Source: Streptococcus mitis NCTC 12261 (GTDB lineage: Bacteria > Bacillota > Bacilli > Lactobacillales > Streptococcaceae). From it: DNA of 64,000 nt. Positions within the stretch are counted from its first letter, which is position 1. Each line of letters starts with the position of its first letter. This document shows, one piece after another, positions 19,296 to 28,771 of the stretch. The DNA lies in NCBI RefSeq assembly GCF_000148585.2, contig NZ_CP028414.1, positions 487,501-551,500 on the forward strand, in the 5' to 3' direction. The notes beneath the pieces were generated by a model. It was not told where the DNA came from. It did no database searches and was given only the letters and a program-made list of their open reading frames with translations. The position numbers were made by a program, and so were the translations under genes.

Positions 19296-21707
19296 ATGAT
19301 AAGGAATAAAAAACAAGATTATGTATTGGCCTACAAGAGACCAGCTTCAACAACATATAAGGGTTGGGAAGAAGAGGCTTTACCAATAGGCAATGGTTCT
19401 TTAGGGGCAAAAGTATTTGGGATTATAGGGGCTGAGAGGATTCAATTTAATGAAAAAAGTCTCTGGTCTGGTGGTCCACTTCCTGATAGTTCCGATTATC
19501 AGGGTGGAAATCTTCAGGACCAGTATGGTTTTTTAGCTGAGATTCGGCAGGCTTTGGAAAAGAGAGATTACAATCGGGCTAAGGAACTGGCTGAACAGCA
19601 CCTGATCGGGCCAAAAACGAGTCAATATGGGACCTATCTATCCTTTGGGGATATTCACATTGAGTTTAGTCAGCAAGGTACGACTTTGTCTCAGGTTACG
19701 GATTACCAGAGGCAACTGAATATCAGTAAGGCGCTTGCGACGACTTCTTATGTCTATAAGGGAACGAAATTTGAACGTGAAGCTTTTGCGAGTTTTCCAG
19801 ATAATCTCTTGGTTCAGCGCTTTACTAAGGAAGGGGCGGAAACTCTAGATTTTACTATAGAACTGTCGCTAAGTCGTGATTTGGCTTCTGATGGAAAGTA
19901 TGAGGAGGAAAAATCTGATTACAAGGAATGCAAGTTGGATATTACTGATTCTCATATCTTGATGAAGGGAAGAGTTAAGGACAATGACCTGCAGTTTGCT
20001 AGCTGTTTAGCTTGGGAAACAGATGGGGATATTAGAGTTTGGTCAGATAAGGCTCAGATATCAGGAGCCAGTTATGCCAATCTTTTCTTGGCTGCTAAGA
20101 CTGATTTTGCCCAAAATCCTGCTAGTAATTATCGCAAGAAAATAGATTTAGAGAAACAGGTTAAGGACTTGGTGGAGATAGCTAAAGAAAAGGGCTATGC
20201 CCAATTGAAATCAAGGCATATTCAGGATTACCAAGCCTTATTCCAACGTGTTCAATTGGATTTGGGAGCTGATGTAGACACATCCACTACAGATAATTTG
20301 CTAAAAAATTATAAGCCACAAGAGGGGCATGCTTTGGAGGAATTGTTCTTCCAGTATGGACGGTATTTATTGATTAGTTCTTCTAGAGATTGCTCAGATG
20401 CTCTACCAGCTAACCTACAGGGAGTCTGGAATGCGGTCGATAATCCTCCTTGGAATTCGGACTATCACCTGAATATCAATCTGCAGATGAATTATTGGCC
20501 AGCCTATGTTACTAATCTTCTAGAGACGGCTTTTCCAGTCATCAACTATATAGATGATTTGCGTGTCTATGGTCGTCTAGCGGCTGCAAGGTATGCAGGA
20601 ATCGTCTCTCAGGAAGGGGAGGAGAATGGTTGGTTGGTTCATACTCAAGCGACTCCCTTTGGTTGGACGGCACCTGGTTGGGATTACTATTGGGGTTGGT
20701 CACCAGCTGCCAATGCGTGGATGATGCAAACGGTTTATGAAGCCTATTCATTTTATAGGGACCAAGACTATCTCAGGGAGAAAATTTATCCCATGTTGAG
20801 GGAAACGGTTCGTTTTTGGAATGATTTTTTACATGAGGATCAGCAGGCGCAGCGTTGGGTCTCTTCTCCGTCTTATTCTCCAGAACATGGGCCGATTTCG
20901 ATTGGCAATACCTATGACCAATCTCTTATTTGGCAATTATTCCATGATTTTATTCAGGCTGCTCAAGAATTGGAGCTGGATGCGGACTTGTTGACTGAGG
21001 TCAAGGAGAAATTTGACTTGCTTAATCCTCTTCAAATCACTCAATCTGGTCGAATCAGGGAGTGGTATGAGGAGGAAGAGCAACATTTTCAAAATGAGAA
21101 AGTGGAGGCCCAGCATCGGCACGCTTCCCATCTAGTGGGACTCTATCCTGGAAATCTCTTTAGCTACAAGGGACAAGAGTATCTTGAATCGGCGCGTGCT
21201 AGCCTCAATGATCGTGGAGACGGTGGTACAGGCTGGTCCAAGGCTAATAAGATCAATCTTTGGGCGCGTCTAGGAGATGGCAACCGAGCCCATAAATTAT
21301 TAGCAGAGCAGTTAAAGTCATCCACCTTGCCAAATCTTTGGTGTAGCCACCCTCCTTTTCAGATAGATGGTAATTTTGGTGCTAGCAGTGGCATGGCAGA
21401 AATGTTGCTCCAGTCTCATACAGCTTATCTGGTACCTCTAGCCGCCCTACCCGATGCATGGTCAACAGGTTCCGTTTCAGGCTTAATGGCACGTGGACAT
21501 TTTGAAATTAGCATGAGGTGGGCGGATAAAAAACTCTTTCAGTTGACCATTTTATCAAGAAGTGGGGGAGAATTGCGAGTTTCTTATCCAGGTATTGAAA
21601 ATAGTGTGGTTGAAGTGAATCAAGAAAAAGCAAAAGTGAAATGCATAGAGAAAGATTGTATTTCGGTAGCAACAGCAGAAGGCGATCTGGTTCAATTTTA
21701 TTTTTAA
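19296..21707 (+). CDS. glycoside hydrolase family 95 (alpha-L-fucosidase-like)
   Basis: An 803-residue protein. The N-terminal domain shows WEEEALPIGNGSLGAKVFG and NEKSLWSGGP, typical of GH95. The (alpha/alpha)6 catalytic region has NLQGVWN, PPWNSDYHLNINLQMNYWP (the Asn residues that activate water in GH95) and HRHASHLVGLYPG. No signal peptide or LPXTG anchor is present, so it should act in the cytoplasm on imported fucosyl or galactosyl oligosaccharides. It begins just after the gpmA terminator with a weak ribosome site. No sugar transporter sits next to it. Linkage specificity cannot be read from sequence. Confidence 0.85.
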   Translation: MIRNKKQDYVLAYKRPASTTYKGWEEEALPIGNGSLGAKVFGIIGAERIQFNEKSLWSGGPLPDSSDYQGGNLQDQYGFLAEIRQALEKRDYNRAKELAEQHLIGPKTSQYGTYLSFGDIHIEFSQQGTTLSQVTDYQRQLNISKALATTSYVYKGTKFEREAFASFPDNLLVQRFTKEGAETLDFTIELSLSRDLASDGKYEEEKSDYKECKLDITDSHILMKGRVKDNDLQFASCLAWETDGDIRVWSDKAQISGASYANLFLAAKTDFAQNPASNYRKKIDLEKQVKDLVEIAKEKGYAQLKSRHIQDYQALFQRVQLDLGADVDTSTTDNLLKNYKPQEGHALEELFFQYGRYLLISSSRDCSDALPANLQGVWNAVDNPPWNSDYHLNINLQMNYWPAYVTNLLETAFPVINYIDDLRVYGRLAAARYAGIVSQEGEENGWLVHTQATPFGWTAPGWDYYWGWSPAANAWMMQTVYEAYSFYRDQDYLREKIYPMLRETVRFWNDFLHEDQQAQRWVSSPSYSPEHGPISIGNTYDQSLIWQLFHDFIQAAQELELDADLLTEVKEKFDLLNPLQITQSGRIREWYEEEEQHFQNEKVEAQHRHASHLVGLYPGNLFSYKGQEYLESARASLNDRGDGGTGWSKANKINLWARLGDGNRAHKLLAEQLKSSTLPNLWCSHPPFQIDGNFGASSGMAEMLLQSHTAYLVPLAALPDAWSTGSVSGLMARGHFEISMRWADKKLFQLTILSRSGGELRVSYPGIENSVVEVNQEKAKVKCIEKDCISVATAEGDLVQFYF

Positions 21708-21718
21708 GAAGATGTTAG

Positions 21719-21744
21719 AAGGCAGTAGTTTGAGACTGCCTTTT
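21719..21744 (+). terminator. terminator after the GH95 gene
   Basis: AAGGCAGT pairs with ACTGCCTT across an eight-base loop, followed by TTTT. Confidence 0.75.
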
Positions 21745-21792
21745 AATAAGGATTTGAGAATGTAAGCAGTTTCCAACTAGTTGAAAAAGCGT

Positions 21793-21798
21793 TATAAT
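21793..21798 (+). promoter_or_regulatory. -10 element of the ABC operon
   Basis: TATAAT lies ~40 bases before the ABC ATPase start. The hexamer TTTCCA 17 bases upstream (21770-21775) is a weak -35 candidate. Confidence 0.4.
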
Positions 21799-21837
21799 GG
21801 TAATAGGAAGTAATTTGTTTGAGAGAGGGTGAGTCTG

Positions 21838-22539
21838 ATGGCTTATATTGAGATGAAACACTGTTACAAGCGTTATCAGGTTGGGGACACGGAGATTGTG
21901 GCCAATCGTGATGTGAATTTTGAGATTGAAAAGGGTGAATTGGTTATTATTCTAGGTGCATCTGGTGCAGGCAAGTCAACGGTTCTTAACCTTCTTGGGG
22001 GAATGGATACCAATGATGAGGGGGAAATCTGGATTGATGGTGCCAATATTGCAGACTATAGTTCCCACCAGAGGACCAATTACCGCCGCAATGATGTAGG
22101 CTTTGTTTTTCAGTTTTATAATCTAGTTTCCAATCTAACCGCTAAGGAAAATGTGGAGTTGGCTTCAGAAATCGTGACAGATGCCTTGAATCCTGAACAG
22201 GTCTTGACAGATGTAGGTCTGGCTCATCGTCTCAATAACTTTCCAGCCCAGCTTTCTGGAGGGGAGCAACAGAGAGTCTCCATTGCACGCGCGGTAGCCA
22301 AAAATCCTAAAATTCTCCTTTGTGACGAACCAACTGGAGCCTTGGATTATCAGACGGGCAAGCAGGTTTTGAAAATCCTCCAAGATATGTCTCGTCAAAA
22401 GGGAGCGACGGTGATTATCGTGACTCACAATGGAGCTTTGGCGCCCATTGCTGATCGCGTGATTCATATGCACGATGCCAGTGTCAAGGATGTGGTGATG
22501 AACCAGCATCCTCAGGATATCGACAGTTTGGAGTACTAG
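21838..22539 (+). CDS. ABC transporter ATPase, MacB/LolD-like
   Basis: A 233-residue ATPase with Walker [10 protein letters not shown] (~residues 41-49), Q-loop FVFQFYNLV, signature [14 protein letters not shown] (~140), and Walker [13 protein letters not shown] (~160). The order and length match the MacB/LolD subfamily that partners FtsX-fold permeases. A GTG at 21829 is in frame, but ATG 21838 has GAGAGAGGG at good distance. The permease follows after one base. Such pairs often move peptides or drive membrane mechanics; substrate unknown. Confidence 0.88.
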   Translation: MAYIEMKHCYKRYQVGDTEIVANRDVNFEIEKGELVIILGASGAGKSTVLNLLGGMDTNDEGEIWIDGANIADYSSHQRTNYRRNDVGFVFQFYNLVSNLTAKENVELASEIVTDALNPEQVLTDVGLAHRLNNFPAQLSGGEQQRVSIARAVAKNPKILLCDEPTGALDYQTGKQVLKILQDMSRQKGATVIIVTHNGALAPIADRVIHMHDASVKDVVMNQHPQDIDSLEY

Positions 22540-22540
22540 C

Positions 22541-25249
22541 ATGATCAAGCGAAAAACCTATTGGAAGGACTTAATTCAGTCCTTCACAGGCTCCAAGGGG
22601 CGTTTCTTATCCATCTTGACCTTGATGATGTTAGGGTCTCTAGCCCTTGTAGGCCTCAAAGTGACTAGCCCCAACATGGAGGCAACAGCTAATGCTTATT
22701 TAACAACTGCTCAAACCTTGGATTTGGCAGTCATGTCTAACTATGGTTTGGATCAAGCAGATCAAGAAGAATTAGAACAGATAGAGGGCGCAGAGGTTGA
22801 GTTTGGCTATTTGACAGATGTGACTATGGATAATGGGCAGGATGCCATTAGGCTGTATTCTAAACCAGAGCGAATTTCAACCTTTCAGTTAAGAGAGGGA
22901 CGACTTCCTCAGTCAGACAAGGAAATCGCTTTGGCTACTCATTTGCAAGGCCAATACAGCGTGGGACAGGAGATTAGTTTTAAAGAAAAAGAAGAGGGTC
23001 ATTCCTCTTTAAAAGATCATACTTATACCATTACTGGTTTTGTAGATTCAGCTGAAATCCTCTCCCAGCGAGATATGGGCTACGCAGCAAGTGGAAGCGG
23101 AACTCTGACAGCCTATGGGGTGATTTTGCCTAGCCAATTTGATCAGAAAGTCTATAATATAGCACGCTTGAAATATCAAGATTTAGCAGGCTTAAATGCT
23201 TTTTCATCAGCTTATGAAGAGAAATCCAAGCAACATCAGGAAGACCTTGAACAAGCTTTGTCAGATAATGGCAAGAAACGTCTGCAATTCTTGAAAAAAG
23301 AAGGGCAAGAATCTATCGATAAGGGGCAAGAGACCCTTGATAAGGCTGAGACTAATCTGCAGGAAGCCAAGCGTCGTTTAGCAGCTGCTCAAGCTCGTTT
23401 ACAGGCTCAGGAAAGTCAACTAGCCTTGTTGCCTCAAGCTCAGAGAGAGCAGGCCAGTGCTCAACTTACCCAAGCTAAGCAGGAATTGAGTAAGGAAGAG
23501 GATAAACTAAAGCAGGCTGAACAAAATTTAGCCCAAGAAAAGGAAAAATTAGAAAAACATCAGCAAGTCTTGGATGATTTGGCGGAGCCCAAGTATCAAG
23601 TCTATAATCGGCAAACCATGCCTGGCGGTCAAGGCTACCTCATGTACAGTAATGCTTCAGCCAGTATTCGGGCAGTGGGCAATATCTTTCCTGTAGTGCT
23701 TTATGCCGTAGCGGCTATGGTGACCTTCACAACTATGACTCGTTTTGTGGATGAAGAGCGAACACATGCAGGGATTTTTAAGGCCTTGGGCTATCGTAGC
23801 AAGGATATTATTGCCAAGTTTCTCCTTTACGGTCTAGTAGCTGGGACTGTCGGAACGGCTCTAGGTAGCATACTTGGACATTATTTACTAGCCGGTGTGA
23901 TTTCAAGTGTTATTACAAAAGGTATGGTAGTGGGAAAAACCCAGATTCAGTTCTATTGGACCTATAGCTTACTGGCTCTTGTCTTGAGTTGGTTGGCGAG
24001 TGTGTTACCAGCCTACTTGGTAGCTCGGAGGGAACTTCACGATGAAGCAGCCCAGCTTTTACTGCCTAAACCTCCTGTTAAAGGAGCCAAAATCTTACTG
24101 GAACGTCTCAGTTTTATCTGGCGCCGTCTCAGTTTTACTCATAAGGTAACAGCCCGCAATATCTTCCGTTATAAGCAGCGGATGTTGATGACGATCTTTG
24201 GTGTGGCAGGTTCTGTAGCTCTGCTTTTTGCAGGTTTGGGAATCCAATCCTCTGTAGCAGGAGTTCCGTCTAAACAGTTTCAACAAATCCAACAGTATCA
24301 GATGATTGTCTCTGAAAATCCTAGTGCGACCAATCAGGACAAGGTAAATCTAGAAGAAGTGTTGAAAGGGCAGGACATCAAAGCCTATCAGAAAATTTAT
24401 TCTAAGACGCTAGACAAGGATTTCAAAGGTAAGGCTGGTCTTCAAACCATTACTCTTATGATGACAGATAAGGAGGATTTGACTCCCTTTATCCATCTGC
24501 AAGACCATCAGCAAGAGTTGACATTAAAAGATGGAGTTGTCATCACAGCTAAACTAGCCCAGTTGGCAGGTGTCAAGGTTGGGCAGAGTCTAGAAATTGA
24601 AGGTAAGGAGCTAAAGGTCACTGCCATTACTGAGAACTACGTTGGTCACTTTATTTATATGAGTCAGGCTAGCTATGAGCAAATTTACGGACAGTTACCC
24701 CAAGTCAACACTTATCTGGTTATGCTAAGGGATACCAGTGCTACTAGTATTGAAAGGCAGGCAGGCTTACTTATGAATCAAGCTGCGGTGTCCAGCGTTG
24801 TCCAAAATGCTTCAGCCATTCGACTCTTTGACTCCGTCGCTAGCTCACTCAATCAGACTATGACCATCTTGGTCATCGTATCGGTTCTGTTGGCTATTGT
24901 TATCCTTTACAATCTGACCAATATCAACGTAGCTGAGAGAATCCGTGAACTCTCCACTATCAAGGTTCTTGGCTTTCATAATAATGAAGTCACCCTCTAC
25001 ATTTACCGTGAGACGATTGTGCTGTCCCTTGTGGGAATCGTACTTGGTTTGGTATCTGGTTTCTATTTACATCAATTTTTGATTCAAATGATTTCGCCTG
25101 CTACTATTCTCTTTTATCCGCAGGTAGGCTGGGAAGTCTATGTAATCCCAGTGGCAGCAGTAAGCATCATTTTGACCTTGCTTGGTTTCTTCGTCAATCA
25201 TCATCTGAGAAAGGTTGATATGCTTGAAGCCTTGAAATCTGTAGAGTAA
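22541..25249 (+). CDS. FtsX-like ABC permease with coiled coil
   Basis: A 902-residue permease. One N-terminal helix (~residues 19-40) leads into a large extracellular part that contains a Gln/Glu/Lys-rich coiled coil at ~255-345 (DKAETNLQEAKRRLAAAQAR and more). Two FtsX-type membrane blocks follow: three helices at ~380-495, and another helix-domain-three-helix block at ~545-890. The design matches large MacB-like permeases. It is encoded with its ATPase one base upstream. Coiled-coil length suggests reach into the cell wall; no substrate can be named. Confidence 0.85.
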   Translation: MIKRKTYWKDLIQSFTGSKGRFLSILTLMMLGSLALVGLKVTSPNMEATANAYLTTAQTLDLAVMSNYGLDQADQEELEQIEGAEVEFGYLTDVTMDNGQDAIRLYSKPERISTFQLREGRLPQSDKEIALATHLQGQYSVGQEISFKEKEEGHSSLKDHTYTITGFVDSAEILSQRDMGYAASGSGTLTAYGVILPSQFDQKVYNIARLKYQDLAGLNAFSSAYEEKSKQHQEDLEQALSDNGKKRLQFLKKEGQESIDKGQETLDKAETNLQEAKRRLAAAQARLQAQESQLALLPQAQREQASAQLTQAKQELSKEEDKLKQAEQNLAQEKEKLEKHQQVLDDLAEPKYQVYNRQTMPGGQGYLMYSNASASIRAVGNIFPVVLYAVAAMVTFTTMTRFVDEERTHAGIFKALGYRSKDIIAKFLLYGLVAGTVGTALGSILGHYLLAGVISSVITKGMVVGKTQIQFYWTYSLLALVLSWLASVLPAYLVARRELHDEAAQLLLPKPPVKGAKILLERLSFIWRRLSFTHKVTARNIFRYKQRMLMTIFGVAGSVALLFAGLGIQSSVAGVPSKQFQQIQQYQMIVSENPSATNQDKVNLEEVLKGQDIKAYQKIYSKTLDKDFKGKAGLQTITLMMTDKEDLTPFIHLQDHQQELTLKDGVVITAKLAQLAGVKVGQSLEIEGKELKVTAITENYVGHFIYMSQASYEQIYGQLPQVNTYLVMLRDTSATSIERQAGLLMNQAAVSSVVQNASAIRLFDSVASSLNQTMTILVIVSVLLAIVILYNLTNINVAERIRELSTIKVLGFHNNEVTLYIYRETIVLSLVGIVLGLVSGFYLHQFLIQMISPATILFYPQVGWEVYVIPVAAVSIILTLLGFFVNHHLRKVDMLEALKSVE

Positions 25250-25292
25250 GGTAGTTGCTTTTATCTGATTGAACTTATATTTACTCGTAAAC

Positions 25293-25345
25293 AAAAAATC
25301 CTCCGTTTCAAAGAGTAGGGAACTCTTTGTGACAGAGGATTTTTT
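25293..25345. terminator. bidirectional terminator
   Basis: Nested inverted repeats: AAAAAATCCTC with GAGGATTTTTT, and inside CAAAGAGT with ACTCTTTG. It separates the convergent ABC permease and tpx genes and can stop both. Confidence 0.9.
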
Positions 25346-25837
25346 CTATAGGGCTTTAGCAGCTGCAATTGTGGCTTCAAAGTTTGGTTCAGAGTTGATA
25401 TTGTCCACGTATTCAACGTAGCGAATAGTATTGTCAGTATCGAGGACAAAGACTGCGCGTGCCAATAGATGCCACTCATTGATTAAGAGAGCATAATCAC
25501 GTCCAAAGGAATGGTCGAAATAGTCTGAGAGCATGATGGCATTTTCAATACCTTCAGCACCGCACCAACGTTTTTGGGCAAAAGGGAGGTCCATTGAAAC
25601 AGTCAAGACAACGGTATTATCCAGTCCAGCCAGTTCTTCATTAAAACGACGTGTTTGAGTTGAGCAGATGCCTGTATCGATAGAAGGAACGACACTCAAG
25701 ACTTTTTTCTTCCCATCAAAATCAGCCAGAGATTTTTTAGAAAGGTCTGTTGTAGTGAGTGAAAAATCAAGTGCCTTGTCGCCGACTTGTAGTTGTTTAC
25801 CTGTAAAGCTCACAGGATTTCCTAGAAAAGTTACCAT
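25346..25837 (-). CDS. tpx: thiol peroxidase
   Basis: A 163-residue atypical 2-Cys peroxiredoxin that reduces peroxides. The peroxidatic cysteine is in [15 protein letters not shown] (~C58) and the resolving cysteine in [18 protein letters not shown] (~C92). The frame is open to 25864, but ATG at 25837 has GGAG upstream and gives the standard MVTFLGNPV start. It lies downstream of psaA, as in pneumococcus where it is called psaD; a BOX element intervenes. Peroxide defence beside manganese uptake makes functional sense in a peroxide-producing streptococcus. Confidence 0.95.
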   Translation of the reverse strand: MVTFLGNPVSFTGKQLQVGDKALDFSLTTTDLSKKSLADFDGKKKVLSVVPSIDTGICSTQTRRFNEELAGLDNTVVLTVSMDLPFAQKRWCGAEGIENAIMLSDYFDHSFGRDYALLINEWHLLARAVFVLDTDNTIRYVEYVDNINSEPNFEATIAAAKAL

Positions 25838-25916
25838 AAGATACTCCAATCTTTTTTCTTCCATTTTAGCTGAAACAGTCGGAATTTTCCAATGATTTGA
25901 CCGGAAATATGGGCAT

Positions 25917-25951
25917 AGAAAAAACGCCAGCTCATGTGAGAATGACGTTTT
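25917..25951 (-). terminator. possible terminator between psaA and tpx
   Basis: AAAAACG...CTCA..TGAG...CGTTTTT forms nested pairing. It could end part of the psa transcript before tpx, but the outer stem is A/T rich. Confidence 0.4.
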
Positions 25952-25960
25952 TCAGAGGCT

Positions 25961-26064
25961 TATACTCAATGAAAATCAAAGAGCAAACTAGGAAGCTAGC
26001 CACAGGCTGTACTTGAGTACGGCAAGGCAACGCTGACGTGGTTTGAAGAGATTTTCGAAGAGTA
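25961..26064. repeat. BOX element (boxA-boxC type)
   Basis: On the minus strand it begins ATACTCTTCGAAAATCTC and contains CACGTCAGCGTTGCCTTGCC, the well-known boxA core, followed by boxC with AGCTTCCTAGTTTGCTC. boxB is absent. It abuts the psaA stop codon. Confidence 0.9.
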
Positions 26065-26994
26065 TTATTTTGCCAATCCTTCAGCAATCTTATCAAGATT
26101 GTATTTCATCATGTTGTAGTAGCTGTCGCCTTCTTTACCTTGTTCTGCGATAGAGTCAGTAAAGATTTGTGCGTAGATTGGGATGTTTGTGTCTTGTGAA
26201 ACAGTCTTCATTGGACGGTCATCCACACTTGATTCTACAAAGAGTGATGGAACTTTTGTTTGGCGAAGTTTTTCAACCAAGGTCTTGATTTGTTCAGGAG
26301 TTCCTTCTTCTTCAGTATTGATTTCCCAGATGTAAGCACTTGGGACACCATAGGCTTTAGAGAAGTATTTGAATGCTCCTTCGCTGGTTACAATGAGTTT
26401 CTTTTCAGCAGGGATGTTATTAAATTTATCCTTACTTTCTTTATCAAGTTTGTCTAACTTATCAGTATATTCTTTGAGATTTTTTTCGTAGAATTCCTTG
26501 TTGTTAGGGTCTTTGGCGCTCAATTGTTTGGCGATATTTTTAGCAAAGATAATTCCATTTTCAAGGTTAAGCCAAGCGTGTGGGTCTTCTTTTCCTTTTT
26601 CATTTTTTCCTTCAAGGTAGATAACATCAACACCTTCACTGACTGCAAAGTAGTCTTTGTTTTCAGTCTTCTTGGCATTTTCTACCAATTTGCTAAACCA
26701 GGCATTGCCACCTGTTTCAAGGTTGATACCGTTATAGAAAATGAGGTCAGCCTCAGAAGTTTTCTTAACATCTTCAGGGAGTGGTTCGTATTCGTGTGGG
26801 TCTTGTCCAATCGGAACGATACTGTGAAGATCAATCTTGTCACCAGCAATATTTTTAGTAATATCAGCGATGATTGAGTTTGTGGCAACAACTTTTAGTT
26901 TTTGACCAGAAGCTGCATCTTTTTTTCCGCTAGCACATGCTACAAGAACAATAACGGAAAGAAAGAGAACGAATAATGTACCTAATTTTTTCAT
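26065..26994 (-). CDS. psaA: manganese-binding lipoprotein PsaA
   Basis: A 309-residue cluster A-I (LraI) metal-binding lipoprotein of the PsaBCA Mn(II) importer. It has a signal peptide with lipobox LVAC (Cys ~20). Metal ligands expected for PsaA are present: H in GQDPHEYEP (~67), H in [10 protein letters not shown] (~139), E in INTEEEGTP (~205) and D in FTDSIAEQ (~280). Start at 26994 rather than the in-frame ATG four codons earlier, because [10 protein letters not shown] is the usual N-terminus. The rest of the operon is upstream, but the ATPase gene there is frameshifted. Confidence 0.96.
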   Translation of the reverse strand: MKKLGTLFVLFLSVIVLVACASGKKDAASGQKLKVVATNSIIADITKNIAGDKIDLHSIVPIGQDPHEYEPLPEDVKKTSEADLIFYNGINLETGGNAWFSKLVENAKKTENKDYFAVSEGVDVIYLEGKNEKGKEDPHAWLNLENGIIFAKNIAKQLSAKDPNNKEFYEKNLKEYTDKLDKLDKESKDKFNNIPAEKKLIVTSEGAFKYFSKAYGVPSAYIWEINTEEEGTPEQIKTLVEKLRQTKVPSLFVESSVDDRPMKTVSQDTNIPIYAQIFTDSIAEQGKEGDSYYNMMKYNLDKIAEGLAK

Positions 26995-27025
26995 TAGATC
27001 CTCCAATTTATTGGGGGCTTTCCCC

Positions 27026-27874
27026 TTATTTTAACAAATGTTTATTTTTCAGTTTCAAATATCGTTGTTTAGGAGAGATAAAGAAACTGATTAAGAAGAA
27101 GCTAGCAGCTGTGAGCACGATGCTAGAACCAGCTGCTAAGTTTAAACTATAGCCGATAAAGAGTCCCAAAACTGAAGCAGTAGCTCCAAAGGTTGAGGAA
27201 AGGAAAATCATGCTTTTCAGGCTATTAGCATAAAGATAAGCAGTTGCAGCTGGGGTAATCAGCATGGCTACAATTAGGATAGTTCCGACACTTTGCATGG
27301 CTGTCACAGACACGAGAGTCAAGAGTACCATGAGAAGGTAGTGATAGAAATTGACAGGCATTCCCATGGCTTTGGCCAAGAGTTCATCAAAGGAAGTTAT
27401 CAAGAGTTGCTTGAAGAAAATCCAGATTAACAAGAGAATGACTGCCCCAACACCCATAGTAATAAACATATCCGTATCTTGGACGGCTAGGATATTACCA
27501 AAAAGGATATGGAAAAGGTCAGTTGAACTTTTAGCGACACTAATCAAGATGATACCGAGGGCTAAGAAAGAAGAAAAGGTAATGCCGATGGCGGTATCGC
27601 TTTTGATAATCGAGTTTCCCTTGATGTAGGTAATGATGATAGCAGCTAGTAGTCCAAAGACAATGGCTCCGATAAAGAAGTCAAGGCCCAAGATAAAGGA
27701 GAGGGCTACACCTGGCAAGACAGCATGTGAAATGGCATCTCCCATGAGTGACATCCCGCGTAGGATGATGAAACATCCCACAGCTCCAGCTACGACCCCG
27801 ATGACAATGGCTGTTATCAAGGCATTTTGTAGGAAATGGAATTTTTGTAATCCATCGATAAATTCTGCAATCAT
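27026..27874 (-). CDS. psaC: manganese ABC transporter permease
   Basis: A 282-residue permease of the metal ABC-3 family with about eight to nine membrane segments and the family pattern [19 protein letters not shown] near the N-terminus. It sits between psaB and psaA. Its ATG overlaps the psaB stop (ATGA), so translation is normally coupled to psaB. As written, psaB is frameshifted, so ribosomes would stop before reaching this overlap and coupling could be lost. Confidence 0.93.
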   Translation of the reverse strand: MIAEFIDGLQKFHFLQNALITAIVIGVVAGAVGCFIILRGMSLMGDAISHAVLPGVALSFILGLDFFIGAIVFGLLAAIIITYIKGNSIIKSDTAIGITFSSFLALGIILISVAKSSTDLFHILFGNILAVQDTDMFITMGVGAVILLLIWIFFKQLLITSFDELLAKAMGMPVNFYHYLLMVLLTLVSVTAMQSVGTILIVAMLITPAATAYLYANSLKSMIFLSSTFGATASVLGLFIGYSLNLAAGSSIVLTAASFFLISFFISPKQRYLKLKNKHLLK

Positions 27875-28594
27875 AGGTCACCTCCACTGAAAAAGAGTCG
27901 ATTACCGTAAGCTTCTTTAAGATTGGCTTCGGTAAAGGTTTCTTTGGTTGGACCAAAGGCAATCACTTCTCGATTGACAAGCAAGACTTGATCGAAGTAG
28001 TGGGGAACCTTGCTGAGGTCGTGGTGGACGATGAGAACCGTCTTCCCAGCTTTTTTCAGATCTCTCAGCGTATTCATGATGATTTCCTCACTGACAGAGT
28101 CAATCCCAACAAAGGGTTCATCCAAGAGGATATAGTCAGCTTCCTGCACCAAACATCTGGCAATCAAGACCCGCTGGAACTGACCTCCAGATAGTTGACT
28201 GATTTGACGTTCAGCGTAGTCAGCTAGACCGACGATTTCAAGGGCCTCTTGCACTTTCTTCCAATGGTTTAGCATTTAAACTGCGAAAGAGAGGGATAGA
28301 GGGAAAGAGTCCTAGCGAGACACATTCCTTAACCTTGATGGGAAAGTTGTAGTCGATATTGATTTTTTGTTCGACATAAGCGATTCGATGTAAGGATTTT
28401 TTAACTTCCTTGTCATCGAGAAATGCCTGACCTTGATGTGGGATAATTCCCAGCATCCCTTTTAATAATGTTGATTTCCCAGCACCGTTTGGACCAATGA
28501 TACCGGTAATTGTTGGTCCTTGGAGCACTAGTGAAATATCCTTAAGTGCCAACGTTTCTTTGTAGGAGACACTGAGGTTTTCGATACGTATCAT
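27871..28594 (-). pseudogene. psaB: manganese ABC transporter ATPase, frameshifted
   Basis: The ATPase of PsaBCA is split between two frames. The first part, from ATG 28594, holds the start [13 protein letters not shown] and Walker [10 protein letters not shown]. It then shifts after FRSLNAK and stops at 28238. The rest ([15 protein letters not shown], signature [14 protein letters not shown], Walker [13 protein letters not shown], switch His in LIVHHD) is intact in the next frame to 27871. One extra base in the GG at 28266-28267 (CC on the coding strand) explains the shift; removing it restores ~240 residues. As written there is no complete ATPase. A true mutation should impair Mn uptake; a sequencing error is equally possible. 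Confidence 0.9.
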
Positions 28595-28638
28595 ACAGTT
28601 GTATTCCTCCTGCCTCTTAATATACATTAAAAAAAAAA

Positions 28639-28652
28639 TTAAGTCAAGTTAA
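28639..28652. promoter_or_regulatory. candidate PsaR operator upstream of psaB
   Basis: TTAAGTCAAGTTAA is an imperfect inverted repeat 45 bases upstream of the psaB start, in A/T-rich DNA between psaB and the divergent pepO. DtxR/MntR-type regulators bind such dyads, and the regulator gene is at 37886. Assigned by position and symmetry only. Confidence 0.45.
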
Positions 28653-28771
28653 TTTTTGAAAAAATTAAAATAATAACTGAAAAACAATAGAAAATATCAG
28701 TTCATTTTTAATTGCATTCCCAAGTAATTTTTGTTAAGCTAAAAGCAAGTACAAATGAAAGCGAGAACAAG

